A stretch of 64,000 bases of DNA from an uncultured Eubacteriales bacterium (GTDB lineage: Bacteria; Bacillota; Clostridia; Oscillospirales; CAG-382): contig URVJ01000003.1 in assembly GCA_900551295.1 (NCBI GenBank), positions 1-64,000 of the forward strand. The letters are read 5' to 3'. The stretch's first letter is position 1; every line of letters starts with the position of its first letter. The position numbers and the translations under genes were made by a program. Below, one piece after another: positions 16,103 to 25,486 of this stretch. A model generated the notes under the pieces. It had not been told where the DNA came from. It worked only from the letters and a program-made list of their open reading frames with translations, and searched no databases.

Positions 16103-16785
16103 TACGGTATGGTGAATACCTGCCCAACATAAATGAGGTTAGGGTTTTTGATCTTACCCTTGTTTGCATTGTATATTGTCGGGTATTTTGCTCCGTTTCC
16201 GTAATATTTCTTGGCAATGCCCCAGAGCGTATCACCTTTTTTAACGGTGTAGGTTTTGGTCTGTGGGGCATTTGTTGCCGGTCTTGTAGTTTGCACCGTT
16301 GCCGTTTTCTTAACGGTGGTGTCTTTGCTGTCATTGTGCTTAACCGTGGTTTTAATGGCAACCGTTTTGGTGCTGTAATCACGGTACTGCTTGAGCTTTA
16401 CCTCAACGCTTACATCAAGGCCGTTTGTGGCGCTTTCCTCTATGGTGTAGTCCTCAACACTTACCTTGATATTGGTATCAAACAAGAGCTGCCCGGCGGG
16501 CGTTGTCCTTGTCATAATAAACTGCGTTGTGGTCCTTTGCGTTTTGGCACGCTCCAGCAGGGTTAAATAATAATCGGGGCGCTTGCTTGCGGTCAGCATA
16601 GGGAAAACAAGCGGCAGGGTGATCTCCGTGAGCCCCGGATATTTCAAAAAGTTAATTTCGCCCTCGTTCAACAGGGTTACTGTGGTATTCTTTCCGCTGA
16701 TCTTTACGGATAACTTTGCCGGTGTCTGCGGCATAAGCTCACCGAAAAGATAACATTTATAACTCACATCAATACACCCCCTCAC
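16102..16785 (-). CDS. LysM-domain tail protein, XkdP-like
   Basis: 227 aa. The C-terminal LysM motif is clear (YTVKKGDTLWGIAKKYYG ... NLIYVGQVFTIP); the N-terminal part matches XkdP (FLKYPGLTEITLPLVFP). LysM binds peptidoglycan, and the protein sits at the tail tip next to the hub. A Thr/Lys-rich linker connects the two parts. Its start lies 17 bp inside the tape-measure gene. Confidence 0.92.
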   Translation of the reverse strand: MRGCIDVSYKCYLFGELMPQTPAKLSVKISGKNTTVTLLNEGEINFLKYPGLTEITLPLVFPMLTASKRPDYYLTLLERAKTQRTTTQFIMTRTTPAGQLLFDTNIKVSVEDYTIEESATNGLDVSVEVKLKQYRDYSTKTVAIKTTVKHNDSKDTTVKKTATVQTTRPATNAPQTKTYTVKKGDTLWGIAKKYYGNGAKYPTIYNANKGKIKNPNLIYVGQVFTIP

Positions 16786-19117
16786 TTGCCGTTACCAAAG
16801 CCTCGGCAACGCCGTCCGTTAAATAACTGATTATGCCGTCAAGGTCTGTGTTGGCCGCCACATTGTTTGTAACGCCTCCAAGGTCAACCTTAATTTCGGC
16901 AGTAGTAAAGCGGTTAATGGCCTCACGCTCTGCAATATCCCGCAGGTAGGAAAGCTCCTCGGTGCTTTTGCCCGTGTTCTTTGCCGTATCGCCTGTGTTT
17001 TTCGCAATATCGCCAAGAGCGCTGCCGTAGGGATCTAAGCCGCCGGTACCGTCCTCACCAAGTCCGAGGTTGCCGAGCATATTATCAAAAACGCCGGTTA
17101 CGGAGCTTTTAATATTTCTGCCCACCTCTGCACCCTTGTTGTAGGCACTTGAGCCCCAGCCGTCCTGGAATGTATCAAAGGTATTCATACCCTCGCTCCA
17201 GCCCTTGCCAAAGTCCACATCATAGGTACCGAAAGCATCGCCCACGCTGCCGTAGGAGTGGCTGTTCCACGCATCGCTTACGCTGTCATAAGCAAAGGTA
17301 TTAAAGCCCTCATTCCACGCATCGCCTATGCTGGTATAGCTCTCTTTTTTGCTGTTGAGCTCGTCAATCTTTTTGGCCGCAAAATCGAGCCCGGAGGTGT
17401 CGATATTTACGCCCATCCAGCCGAGCACCTTGTTTGCCATATTTGCAAGGCTTTTAAGCCCCTGCATAATGACATTTACCATACCCCAAAAGCCCTGTTG
17501 AATGAATACCCAGGCATTGTTAAAGGCAACGCCCACATTACTTGCACAGGCTTTGAGCACATTCCAGATGCCCATACCGAGGTTTGCAAACCAAAGCCCG
17601 GTATTTTTGATAATTGCCCAGGTAGCAGCACCGAGGTTTGCAAACCACATACCTATGTTTTTAATAACCTGCCATATAGCAAGCCCCAAGTTTGCAAACC
17701 ACAGGCCTATGTTTTTAATGCTATTCCATATTGCTATGGAAACATTTGCGATCCACAAGCCTATGTTTTTGAACAGAGCACCGAGCCAATAAACGGCACC
17801 GACAACCTGCTCAAAGAATATAGCAACAAGCACGATAAGCACGATAATAAGAGCGATAACCCAGGTAATGGGGCACGCCCATATTGCTGTGTTAAGCCCG
17901 TACTGCGCCGCCGTGGCGGCAAAGGTTGCACCCGTCTGCATCATAGTTGCGGCGGCAAAAATGCCCTTTGCAACGGCTGCAATGGTTTCAATAGCCGTTA
18001 TGGTAAACACCGCTGCCTTGTATAGCAGCAGGGCGGCCACAATGCCCATTATGACAGGACGGATCCAGCTCCAATTATCTGCCACAAAGTTATACACAGC
18101 ACACACGCCATCGAACACCTGCGCCAGCACAACCGACATAACCGAAAAGGTACGGATCAAACCGTTTACGGTCCGCTGTACTCTTTCGCTGTTGGCAAGC
18201 TGGTTGACTTTTGCAAGTAGCGGATCAAGGGCCTTAATAGCCCTGTTTTTCATCGAGGTCCATATATCGCTCCAGGTCTTGGGCATACTCTCAAATTTGG
18301 CGTTGGTTTCGTCTGCACAGGCGAACATTGCCGCCTTTACAATATCAGCGGTGATCTGTCCGTCTGCGGCCATATCCTTGAGCTTGCCCTTTGGCACATC
18401 CATATACTTTGCAATGGCTTGTATAATGTTTGGTGCCTGTTCAAGAATACTGTTGTATTCCTCACCACGGAGCACACCGGAGCCCATCGCCTGCGTAAGC
18501 TGCAACATAGCGGCATCAATGCCCTGCGTAGAGGTACCGGCAATTTTGAATTGCTTATTTACCTGCTCCATAAAGGCAATGGTTTCCTTGTTGCCGCTGA
18601 AAGCATCGCCAGCCATAAGCCCCAGCTTTGCAACGGCATCGGCGGTTGCCAGATATGAGCCTCTTGATCTTTGTGCGGAGGCATAAATCATATCGTTAAG
18701 CTCTGCGGTGGTTTGCAGTCCGTCATTCATCATAGATAAACGGGCATCGGTCTGCGTTATCGTGTCCGACAAGCCAACCAAACCCTTAACGGCTTTCATA
18801 CCCAGATAAGCCGAGGCGATGCTCTTAATCTTACCGAGTAAGCCGCCTGCCGCAGTTGTGCCCTGGCCTATGTGCTTGTTAAGCTGTTGCTGTTGGTTGT
18901 TGCAATCTCGGTAACTCTGCTCCATTTCGTTTAGGGCGGCATCCGCTGCCCCAATTTCACGGCGTGCTGCGGCAATGTTCGCTGTGTTAAAGCTTCTGCC
19001 GGATGCACGCTGTACTGCCTCAAAACTATCAAGCACCGAGCCCATCGCTTTGTTGATACGGCCCAGCACCCTTGACATTTGATCGTTAAGCACGAGGGAT
19101 GACTGCACTCTGCCCAT
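16769..19117 (-). CDS. Tape measure protein
   Basis: 782 aa from the ATG at 19117, which follows AGGAGG; it sets tail length and threads DNA. The N-terminal half has the conserved tape-measure region (AGTSTQGIDAAMLQLTQAMGSG). The centre is hydrophobic. From about 17,560 to 17,780 bp it carries four to five near-identical repeats of about 22 residues built on NIGLWFANLG. These repeats encode an array of likely membrane-active or amphipathic helices. A Gly/Ser-rich region and a helical C-terminus follow. It lies just downstream of the frameshifted tail chaperone, as usual. Confidence 0.93.
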   Translation of the reverse strand: MGRVQSSLVLNDQMSRVLGRINKAMGSVLDSFEAVQRASGRSFNTANIAAARREIGAADAALNEMEQSYRDCNNQQQQLNKHIGQGTTAAGGLLGKIKSIASAYLGMKAVKGLVGLSDTITQTDARLSMMNDGLQTTAELNDMIYASAQRSRGSYLATADAVAKLGLMAGDAFSGNKETIAFMEQVNKQFKIAGTSTQGIDAAMLQLTQAMGSGVLRGEEYNSILEQAPNIIQAIAKYMDVPKGKLKDMAADGQITADIVKAAMFACADETNAKFESMPKTWSDIWTSMKNRAIKALDPLLAKVNQLANSERVQRTVNGLIRTFSVMSVVLAQVFDGVCAVYNFVADNWSWIRPVIMGIVAALLLYKAAVFTITAIETIAAVAKGIFAAATMMQTGATFAATAAQYGLNTAIWACPITWVIALIIVLIVLVAIFFEQVVGAVYWLGALFKNIGLWIANVSIAIWNSIKNIGLWFANLGLAIWQVIKNIGMWFANLGAATWAIIKNTGLWFANLGMGIWNVLKACASNVGVAFNNAWVFIQQGFWGMVNVIMQGLKSLANMANKVLGWMGVNIDTSGLDFAAKKIDELNSKKESYTSIGDAWNEGFNTFAYDSVSDAWNSHSYGSVGDAFGTYDVDFGKGWSEGMNTFDTFQDGWGSSAYNKGAEVGRNIKSSVTGVFDNMLGNLGLGEDGTGGLDPYGSALGDIAKNTGDTAKNTGKSTEELSYLRDIAEREAINRFTTAEIKVDLGGVTNNVAANTDLDGIISYLTDGVAEALVTASEGVY

Positions 19118-19173
19118 ATTTGGCGCACCTCCTCTCTTGGAAAGCAAAGGCGGCACCGGTAAGGGCGCCGCCT

Positions 19174-19371
19174 CTATTTCCGTCTTTTTGCTTTTCGTTT
19201 CGCTTGGTCTGCCTCTTTCTTTTCGTTCTCAACCCGTACATCAATGGCGGCTATGACAAAAGCACGCTCGTATGGATCAAGGTCCAAAAACTCCGAGGGT
19301 TTCCAATGGAATTTGTGGAGGGCGTAGTAGGTATAATTTGCCTCCTCATCGCCCTCCAGTATTAGTTTTTT
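19174..19371 (-). CDS. Frameshift extension of the tail assembly chaperone
   Basis: In the -1 frame after the slippery heptamer A AAA AAC (19371 to 19365) the reading continues KLILEGDEEANYTYYALHKF, then about 40 more residues, to TAG at 19174-19176. It has a charged, Lys/Arg/Glu-rich end (ADQAKRKAKRRK), like the T domain of lambda gpGT. It has no plausible start of its own and fills the gap to the tape measure. The fused product would span 19790 to 19174 (about 205 aa). Confidence 0.85.
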   Translation of the reverse strand, partial: KKLILEGDEEANYTYYALHKFHWKPSEFLDLDPYERAFVIAAIDVRVENEKKEADQAKRKAKRRK

Positions 19372-19790
19372 GCCTCGGCTACAAGCTCACCCTCGGCGGT
19401 AAAGCCGCAAAGCTCCGTAATGGCGATAATAAGATCGTCAAATTCGGCAGGGGTAAGCATTGCACCGGCAAGCTGTTCCGCACCCATTACGCCGTAGCTT
19501 TCCTGGAGTTCCGCATCGTTGAAATCGGGGAAAACGGTGCAGCGGGCAGCCAGCTTTGCCTGGTACTGCGCCGTGTCCATTTCCTGCGTGTACTGCCCGC
19601 GCTTTCCGGGGATCGGAATATTACGCAGGCTGTCCTTGCGGAGCTTTTGATTTTCTGCGGCGGTGATGCAGGTGATCTCCCATTCCATTGCTTTGCCTTT
19701 TTCGTCAACAAAGCGGGGGGAAAGAGCGATCTTGCGGTTATCAACCTTTTTTGCGTTCTGCGCCAAAAATGCGCTTAATGATTTTGCCAT
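19362..19790 (-). CDS. Tail assembly chaperone, XkdN-like
   Basis: 142 aa. It matches the phage XkdN family (SLSAFLAQNAKKVDNR ... EWEITCITAAENQKLRKD), which binds tape measure and tube protein during tail assembly. Its last sense codons are GCA AAA AAC before TAA, giving a -1 slippery site, so a minority of ribosomes should make a longer form (see the extension entry). It lies between the tube and tape-measure genes, the normal position of gpG/gpGT. Confidence 0.9.
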   Translation of the reverse strand: MAKSLSAFLAQNAKKVDNRKIALSPRFVDEKGKAMEWEITCITAAENQKLRKDSLRNIPIPGKRGQYTQEMDTAQYQAKLAARCTVFPDFNDAELQESYGVMGAEQLAGAMLTPAEFDDLIIAITELCGFTAEGELVAEAKN

Positions 19791-19818
19791 AAAGCAAATA
19801 CCTCCTTAAATTATCTGT

Positions 19819-20292
19819 TTACATATATGTGGGATCTTTGAATTTTTCCGGGCGTGTGTAACCACCGGCAAAGCCGTTAATTTCCTGCTCGATAAAATCA
19901 TCCTCGGAGCCTGCCATTGAAAGCAGCACATCCCCGTCAAGCACGCAGTCATTGTAAACCTTGGTGCTGCGGCCAACGGAGGTGGCGGGATCCTCGTTTG
20001 AGGTCTGAATTGTGAGCAGAGGCATAACGCCCGTTTTGATAAATTCGTCAACCACATCGTCAAAAATCTCGGTGCACTTATAAATTGTCATAGTGAACGA
20101 AAGTTCAACGGTGGTGGGCTTTTTGCCCATAATCACGCTGCCCATACGGGGCACATCCTGCGTGGAAATGTTGGCTTTGCCCTCAAAGTCCTTACACATA
20201 AGCATTGCATTACGCTTGCCGTTGCGGGTTACAAAAACCTCCGCAAACTTGGCAACCGGTGCATCGTTTGTGTTCATTACCTTGTTACTCAT
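19819..20292 (-). CDS. Tail tube protein (XkdM-like)
   Basis: 157 aa. The VPRMGSVIMGKKPTTVELSF segment and the hydrophobic beta pattern match XkdM-type tube proteins, which stack as rings inside the contractile sheath. It follows the sheath gene after 14 bp, and the next gene is the tail chaperone. Confidence 0.9.
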   Translation of the reverse strand: MSNKVMNTNDAPVAKFAEVFVTRNGKRNAMLMCKDFEGKANISTQDVPRMGSVIMGKKPTTVELSFTMTIYKCTEIFDDVVDEFIKTGVMPLLTIQTSNEDPATSVGRSTKVYNDCVLDGDVLLSMAGSEDDFIEQEINGFAGGYTRPEKFKDPTYM

Positions 20293-20306
20293 TTACGCCT
20301 ACCTCC

Positions 20307-21635
20307 TTACTGAATAATAACGCTCATATAGAGCTGGCTCATAGCGTTTACAATGTTGAGCCCGTCAATGGTAAGCAATACGGAGCCCTTACGGTCCCCA
20401 ATATCCACGCTTACGGTGTCGGGATCAAAGTCCTCAACCGCCCGGAGCGTTTCAAGCTGCTGAATGAGTTTTACAATATCATTCCACAGGGTTGCACGGC
20501 CGGAGGCATCATTCGGAACAATGCCGACATAACGGGTATTGAACAGTACCGCCACATCATTTGCGATCTGGTCGCATACTCTCACGGTCTGGTTGCTCTG
20601 GAAAATCTCGCCCTTTTCCGCTGTAAGCGTTACAAGAGTGTTAATATCCTCAAGCACACGCACCGTACCATTTACGCTGTGGAGCATAAACTTACCCGCT
20701 TTAATAGCCGCCTCAAGGGCTGCCTGTGTGTAGTTTGTATCAACGGTAAGCTCACCATTGTATTTGCTGTTTGTAAGCGATTTATTGACAGCCACAGCCG
20801 CCTGTGCGCCGGCTACCCAATACACAAGTGCATCCGTTGCTGTGTCGTTAAAGGTTGCGGTGTTCCACACGCCAATAACGCCCTCGCTGTCCGTTTCGGG
20901 CTTGATAGCGCAAAGCTGGAATTTCGCACCTACCTCCTCACGCATACGCTTTGTATAATTCGCAAAGAGTGCAACCGTACTTTTTGTGCTTGTGTCGGTG
21001 GGGTTTACCGGGCAGCAAAGGGTGTTAAACGAGTAACTTTCGATAGCATCCAAAAACGCCTGGTAATGTGTACCCGTAATGCTTGCACAGTCCGCACCGC
21101 CCGTAAGAGGCGTGCCGGAGGTTGCCGACAGGGTAACGCCTGTGGTCTTGAATGTTACAAAATCATTTGCAACGAGTTCCGCAGCTGTCTTAACACGCTG
21201 CTCATCCACGGCAACGCCGTCAAGGAGCGTGCTCACAATAAAATAATTGGCGTTGTCAACATCAGCCGTAATTTTAATGGTGAGCTTGTTTCCTCTTGTG
21301 CCGCCGTATTTTGCCTTGGCGAAAGTGCACTCTGCCTGTGTGCTGGTACCGAGGCGGTAACAGTACACTTTTGTTGCATTGCAGAAAATCTCACGCAAAG
21401 CAAGCATTTCCGGTGCATCGTAGCCATAGCCGAAAATGTTTTTACTGTTTTTCTGGAAATCGGCGGCCGTAACCTCAATTACGGTACCCTCCGGGCCCCA
21501 GGAAAGAACAAACGGCGCTGCCGCAATGCCTCTGTCGGACAGGGTTGCACTTGCTTTTGCAAGGCTTGCAAAGTTAATATAAGGTCCCGGCAATACTTTG
21601 TTTTGAGTAAGCCAGGAGCCGCCACCAAGTGCCAT
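20307..21635 (-). CDS. Tail sheath protein (XkdK-like)
   Basis: 442 aa, typical length for PBSX-type sheaths. The start GGGSWLTQNKVLPGPYINF, the FGYGYDAPEMLALREIF segment and the C-terminal GSVLLTIDGLNIVNAMSQLYMS are the family's signature; the C-terminal domain forms the contractile interlock. This gene proves a contractile-tailed morphology. Confidence 0.95.
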   Translation of the reverse strand: MALGGGSWLTQNKVLPGPYINFASLAKASATLSDRGIAAAPFVLSWGPEGTVIEVTAADFQKNSKNIFGYGYDAPEMLALREIFCNATKVYCYRLGTSTQAECTFAKAKYGGTRGNKLTIKITADVDNANYFIVSTLLDGVAVDEQRVKTAAELVANDFVTFKTTGVTLSATSGTPLTGGADCASITGTHYQAFLDAIESYSFNTLCCPVNPTDTSTKSTVALFANYTKRMREEVGAKFQLCAIKPETDSEGVIGVWNTATFNDTATDALVYWVAGAQAAVAVNKSLTNSKYNGELTVDTNYTQAALEAAIKAGKFMLHSVNGTVRVLEDINTLVTLTAEKGEIFQSNQTVRVCDQIANDVAVLFNTRYVGIVPNDASGRATLWNDIVKLIQQLETLRAVEDFDPDTVSVDIGDRKGSVLLTIDGLNIVNAMSQLYMSVIIQ

Positions 21636-21636
21636 A

Positions 21637-21825
21637 TTAGATCACCTTTCCTTTCAAGTATTTTTCGATCAGCTCATCCACCTGTGCGGTGGTGTATTCC
21701 GTGTTATCGTCCAGCAAAGCGCCGATCAAGTCTTTTCTGCTGGCGTATTTATTAGAGGCCATAAGCTGCGCCTTTGCAAAGCGAGGCACCGCTGCCGTGG
21801 CCTCTGTGGCTTTTTTGTCTGCCAT
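21637..21825 (-). CDS. Small phage protein upstream of the sheath
   Basis: 62 aa, ending in a helical segment (TTAQVDELIEKYLKGKVI). It is 1 bp from the sheath gene and shares the start pattern of small XkdJ-adjacent proteins in related phages. Function unknown; possibly a sheath assembly partner. Confidence 0.7.
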   Translation of the reverse strand: MADKKATEATAAVPRFAKAQLMASNKYASRKDLIGALLDDNTEYTTAQVDELIEKYLKGKVI

Positions 21826-21837
21826 AGTGTGGCCTCC

Positions 21838-22257
21838 TTATTCGATTTTTAGATTTTCCATAGGATCCGCAGGCTCCGGCACATACACAAAATGCGGATA
21901 GCCAACCAAGCAATGCAGGGCATCGTCCTCAATCGTTGTGTCAAAGGTCAAGCAGTGCATCTTGTCACCGTTTGGCGTTTGTATCGTGCGGAGCACATAA
22001 GCAAGCTGATGTGCCACCCGCAGGCTTTCGGTGCGCCCTCCGGCACTGCTTGGGTAGTAAATTACATCAAACACGGGTTTGTGCTGGGCACGGGTGCCCA
22101 TTTGTTCCGTATGGTTTGCTGTAATCGGCAGCACATTAAAATCACCGTCTTTTAGATCCTGTTTGATAACGCCGCCGTGTATGTGTGCTTTTGGAAAAGC
22201 ACGGTGCAGGGCAAGCGTTACACCGTCATATACTTGGTTAAAGTTTATTTCAGCCAT
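21838..22257 (-). CDS. Tail terminator-like protein (DUF6838/XkdJ-like)
   Basis: 139 aa from the ATG at 22257. The MAEINFNQVYDGVTLALHRAFP start and the C-terminal HFVYVP segment resemble the small head-tail/tail-terminator proteins found between the gp10-like and sheath genes. The family assignment is tentative. It overlaps the gp10-like gene by 8 bp. Confidence 0.65.
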   Translation of the reverse strand: MAEINFNQVYDGVTLALHRAFPKAHIHGGVIKQDLKDGDFNVLPITANHTEQMGTRAQHKPVFDVIYYPSSAGGRTESLRVAHQLAYVLRTIQTPNGDKMHCLTFDTTIEDDALHCLVGYPHFVYVPEPADPMENLKIE

Positions 22258-22753
22258 TGAATACCTCCCGTAATAGCTTATCAAGCCTTTTTTGTAACAC
22301 GGCAGGTGCAATGCGTTCCAGGTCATCCTCCGACAGCGTGAGAAAATACTGCCCGTTTACCCAACCGCTTTTAAGCCGTTTGCCGATGGCAGGAACAAAC
22401 CGCCCCGGTGTTTGCCTATGCCCAAACTCCACATAACTTGCATACTCAACGGGGTTAATAACCCGTATAATGTAGTAGTTGCCCGATTTTTCAACCGGCA
22501 GGCTTTTTGCATACGCACCGGGTGCGGTTTCCTTGCCCGCAGTCCAGCCTCGCCGTAGTGTGCCGCCCTCTTTGCCTGTTTCTTTCGGATAATCGCCCAC
22601 AGGTGTACGGGGGATAACCAAAGCAAGCAAACGGGCGGCCAATTCCTTTGAGGCATCCTCACAGAATTTGTTTAAGTCTATGCTTTGCAGCTTTTGCAAC
22701 CGTTCTTGCAGCTCCCGCAGTTGCTCAAAGTCTGCATTGCCCCAGCGTGCCAT
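22250..22753 (-). CDS. Minor tail/connector protein, HK97 gp10-like (XkdI)
   Basis: 167 aa from the ATG at 22753, which overlaps the stop of the upstream gene (TAATG). The VIPRTPVGDYPKETGKEGGTLRRGW and VEFGHRQ motifs are typical of HK97 gp10, a neck protein between connector and tail. Confidence 0.9.
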   Translation of the reverse strand: MARWGNADFEQLRELQERLQKLQSIDLNKFCEDASKELAARLLALVIPRTPVGDYPKETGKEGGTLRRGWTAGKETAPGAYAKSLPVEKSGNYYIIRVINPVEYASYVEFGHRQTPGRFVPAIGKRLKSGWVNGQYFLTLSEDDLERIAPAVLQKRLDKLLREVFNG

Positions 22754-23124
22754 TACGCCCACCCCTTGAATATCTCAAGCGGTATTTCCTGGTGTGTGCT
22801 GTAAACGGCGGGCTTGCCGCTTTTCTCGTAAACAGCTGTTGCACCGTTTTGCGTTACCGTGATTTTGGAGCCCTCCGGGATAACAACCGCACGATCAATA
22901 AAAAGCGTTATGCTCTGTACGATATTGGCGGCGTTGTTTTCCGGCTGGGTTGCGTTCACGGTGTCAAAGGAAATACGGCAGGGCTCGTCTGTGTAGGTGT
23001 CAACCTCACCCACAACAACACGCCCGGTGTTTTCATCGGTTGTGTCATTATTACGCACTGTAACCGTGCATTTGCCCCGCCACAGGCTTTTTATTGCTGC
23101 GGCATAACTCTTACCGCCTACCAT
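22753..23124 (-). CDS. Phage neck protein, XkdH-like
   Basis: 123 aa, a minor capsid/neck protein of the XkdH type (KSLWRGKCTVTVRNN; EPCRISFDTV). It sits between the connector gp6-like gene and the gp10-like gene, as in PBSX. The C-terminal AVYSTHQEIPLEIF closes the domain. Confidence 0.8.
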   Translation of the reverse strand: MVGGKSYAAAIKSLWRGKCTVTVRNNDTTDENTGRVVVGEVDTYTDEPCRISFDTVNATQPENNAANIVQSITLFIDRAVVIPEGSKITVTQNGATAVYEKSGKPAVYSTHQEIPLEIFKGWA

Positions 23125-23519
23125 ACAAACCGCCTAAAACGGGCAAATAAATACGCCGGGGGGTTAATAAGGCTGTTAATCAGTTTATCAAACCTTGCCT
23201 CCGGCGTGGAGCTGCCATCGTCTGCGCCCGCAAATTCAACGGAAACATCACCCTCGGTAATCTTTTTGGCGGGGGCTGTGAAATCAAAGCCCTCATCAAG
23301 CTGCCCGGCTGTTTTCTTATCGAAAAGGAAAAGCCCGGCCGCCATATCCACCCAGGTATAATGTAAGCCGTCCGGTATTTCCGTGCGGTTGATATTCGCC
23401 TTAATTTTCTCGGCGGCACGGTTTATGGCATAGTTTACTGCGGCATCGGGAGTATCGCCCGCAGGCACGGTGTAGCCAAGCTGTGACAGCCTATAAACAA
23501 CATCATTGTAAATATCCAT
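23118..23519 (-). CDS. Head-tail connector protein (gp6-like, XkdG/YqbG type)
   Basis: 133 aa from the ATG at 23519 (GGGAGG, 8 bp). Helical connector: MDIYNDVVYRLSQLGYTV and PDAAVNYAINRAAEKIKANIN. Connector proteins of this kind add a ring below the portal. It comes right after the capsid gene. Confidence 0.8.
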   Translation of the reverse strand: MDIYNDVVYRLSQLGYTVPAGDTPDAAVNYAINRAAEKIKANINRTEIPDGLHYTWVDMAAGLFLFDKKTAGQLDEGFDFTAPAKKITEGDVSVEFAGADDGSSTPEARFDKLINSLINPPAYLFARFRRFVW

Positions 23520-23540
23520 TGGCTGCACCTCCCTTTGATA

Positions 23541-24722
23541 TTAGCCCCTGGAGTAGATCCTCGCAATGGGGATGGCCTTGTGGTTGATGTAGGAACGGTT
23601 TGCCGCCTGTGCCTCGCCGGTGTGAACAAGCACCCAGTTTGCACCGTTGGCAAGTTCTGCATCCGTGGGAGAGTTGCTTGCCTGGCTTGCCTTTTCGTAG
23701 GAAATACCAAACGGGGCAAAGCATTTGCGCTGGCGAATATAAAGGGTGTCCTGGCCGCCGTTCTTTGCCGGATCTCTATCCATTTCATACGGCGTTTTTG
23801 CACCAATATCCTCGTAGGAAATAGCACCCTTGCCGAGCGCAAAAGTGGTGTAACGGGTGCCGAGCACCACATACATATCAGCGGCAAGTGTCTTGCTGCC
23901 AAAGTACGGGGTAACGGCAGAGAGCTTGATCTCACCGTCAGCAGGGCTGGCGCTGTTTGCAACAACCTTAACTGCGCCCTCGGTGCTTGCGGTAGCCTCA
24001 AAATAGCCCTCCTCAGCGGGGAGGTCATCGTCAACCACAACGAGCTTGCCATTCCAAGTACCAAGCTCAAGGCTGCGGGAAATACCGTCCTTGTCGGTGT
24101 ACTTGAGGCGCTCAATGAGGTTGAGGTTTTCAAGGCCGGTGCTTACATCGCTGTGCATAAACACAAGCGAGAATTTCTTTTTGTTCGCACCGCAGGCTTT
24201 GTTGGTTGCGGAGTTGAGCGTGGTTGCCGTCATAGCACCGTCAACCTCTGTGGTGTGCTTTGCAACAAATTCCTTGCTCTTGGTATCGCCACTCATAGCA
24301 AATACGCCCTTGAGGACAGCAAGGATCGTGTTCTGGTCGAGCCCGTCCTTGTATTCGGCAATCTGTGCGGCAACGGCATCCATAAAGTCCTGGCCGCCCG
24401 TAATATCGTAGCTGAAATCTCTTTCAACCCACGCCTTTGCACGGCCGACTACAACAACGCCCTGCTCAAAAGTCTTGAGGGAGGTTGCGGTAATATCGGT
24501 CTGGCCGTCATAGTTTACAGCATCACCGTCAAGCAGTCCACGCATAGCAATACGGGCGTAGCCGGTGCCGTCCTGGTTTGCAAAAACGCTCTTAATATCG
24601 GGGTTTGCGGCAAGTGCTGCCGACTTTTTGATCTCGTTCATTTTCAAGTTGGGAACGGTACCAACCTTGTACTTGAAAGCCTCGGCGTTAAAGCTCTTGG
24701 CATCAAATTTCGTGTTAGGCAT
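23541..24722 (-). CDS. Major capsid protein
   Basis: 393 aa, HK97-fold type. The N-terminal region is followed by the TGYARIAMRGLLDGDAVNYD segment, the E-loop/P-domain region and a C-terminal GTRYTTFALGKGAISYEDIG stretch typical of XkdG-like capsids. It follows a scaffold gene, so assembly is likely scaffold-driven. Confidence 0.92.
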   Translation of the reverse strand: MPNTKFDAKSFNAEAFKYKVGTVPNLKMNEIKKSAALAANPDIKSVFANQDGTGYARIAMRGLLDGDAVNYDGQTDITATSLKTFEQGVVVVGRAKAWVERDFSYDITGGQDFMDAVAAQIAEYKDGLDQNTILAVLKGVFAMSGDTKSKEFVAKHTTEVDGAMTATTLNSATNKACGANKKKFSLVFMHSDVSTGLENLNLIERLKYTDKDGISRSLELGTWNGKLVVVDDDLPAEEGYFEATASTEGAVKVVANSASPADGEIKLSAVTPYFGSKTLAADMYVVLGTRYTTFALGKGAISYEDIGAKTPYEMDRDPAKNGGQDTLYIRQRKCFAPFGISYEKASQASNSPTDAELANGANWVLVHTGEAQAANRSYINHKAIPIARIYSRG

Positions 24723-24755
24723 AATTCTTACCTCACCTTTCTGTAATTATTTTTT

Positions 24756-25376
24756 TTATTCGAGCTTTGCTCCGGGGTTAGCCTCAAGATAAGCGCAAAG
24801 CTCATCGTAATTCATATCTTTTGGCTCTTTTCCGGCTGCGGGCGGTGTTTTGCCACCTGCGGCACCGGGCTGCATACCCTTAAACTGCTGCTGTGCGTTT
24901 CCGTCAGCGGTGTTAAAGAGAAATGCGGTAGCATTGGCTTTTGCCAGCGTGTCAATTTCGGCAGCAAGCCCTTTAACGGCTCCGCTGTCATCCAGCTTGG
25001 CATCCTTGAGGAAATCTGCAAGCAGTGCCTTTACGGCGGTGTTGTTCTTTGCACCGGCAGCGGTGAGGGCGGCCTCAACGGCACCATCAAGGCGTACACG
25101 GGCAAGCTCTGCCTCATAGGTCTTTTTTGCCTCTGCGTTCTGGGTTTGCAGAGTAGTGATCTGTTCCTGCAAGGCCGCAGTATCGCCCGTTGACTTTTTC
25201 AAAGTTTCAAGCTGCTGATCCCTTGTTTTCACATCGTCCTCTGCCTTTTTCTTTGCGGCGTTTACCTGGTTAAAGTCTGCTTTTGAAACAAAGTTTTTGC
25301 CAATTTCAGCTGATACCTTGGCATCCACCTCGTCCGTATAGCCATCACCAAGTATGTTTTTTAACCACTCCAACAT
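24756..25376 (-). CDS. Scaffold protein (phage minor structural GP20-like)
   Basis: 206 aa. A coiled coil (QQLETLKKSTGDTAALQEQI) lies in the middle, with a disordered Gly/Ala/Pro stretch and an acidic C-terminus that likely interacts with capsid subunits. It directly precedes the capsid gene. Its ATG follows AAGGAGG. Confidence 0.88.
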   Translation of the reverse strand: MLEWLKNILGDGYTDEVDAKVSAEIGKNFVSKADFNQVNAAKKKAEDDVKTRDQQLETLKKSTGDTAALQEQITTLQTQNAEAKKTYEAELARVRLDGAVEAALTAAGAKNNTAVKALLADFLKDAKLDDSGAVKGLAAEIDTLAKANATAFLFNTADGNAQQQFKGMQPGAAGGKTPPAAGKEPKDMNYDELCAYLEANPGAKLE

Positions 25377-25486
25377 TTTGCTTTACCTCCTTATGGTAAT
25401 TAGTTGCTTTCCTTGTTTTCCGGCAAGTCCCGGTAATGCAACGCCCCGCCTTGTATTCCGCTGGGGCAAGCGGTATTTTTGTATGA

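Noticed and set aside
20205..21755. Very long plus-strand open frame opposite the sheath gene
   Set aside because: Antisense shadow; the minus frame matches sheath proteins end to end. Cys/Arg-rich shadow composition is typical.
23535..24746. Plus-strand open frame over the capsid gene
   Set aside because: Shadow of the capsid reading frame; no start signal.
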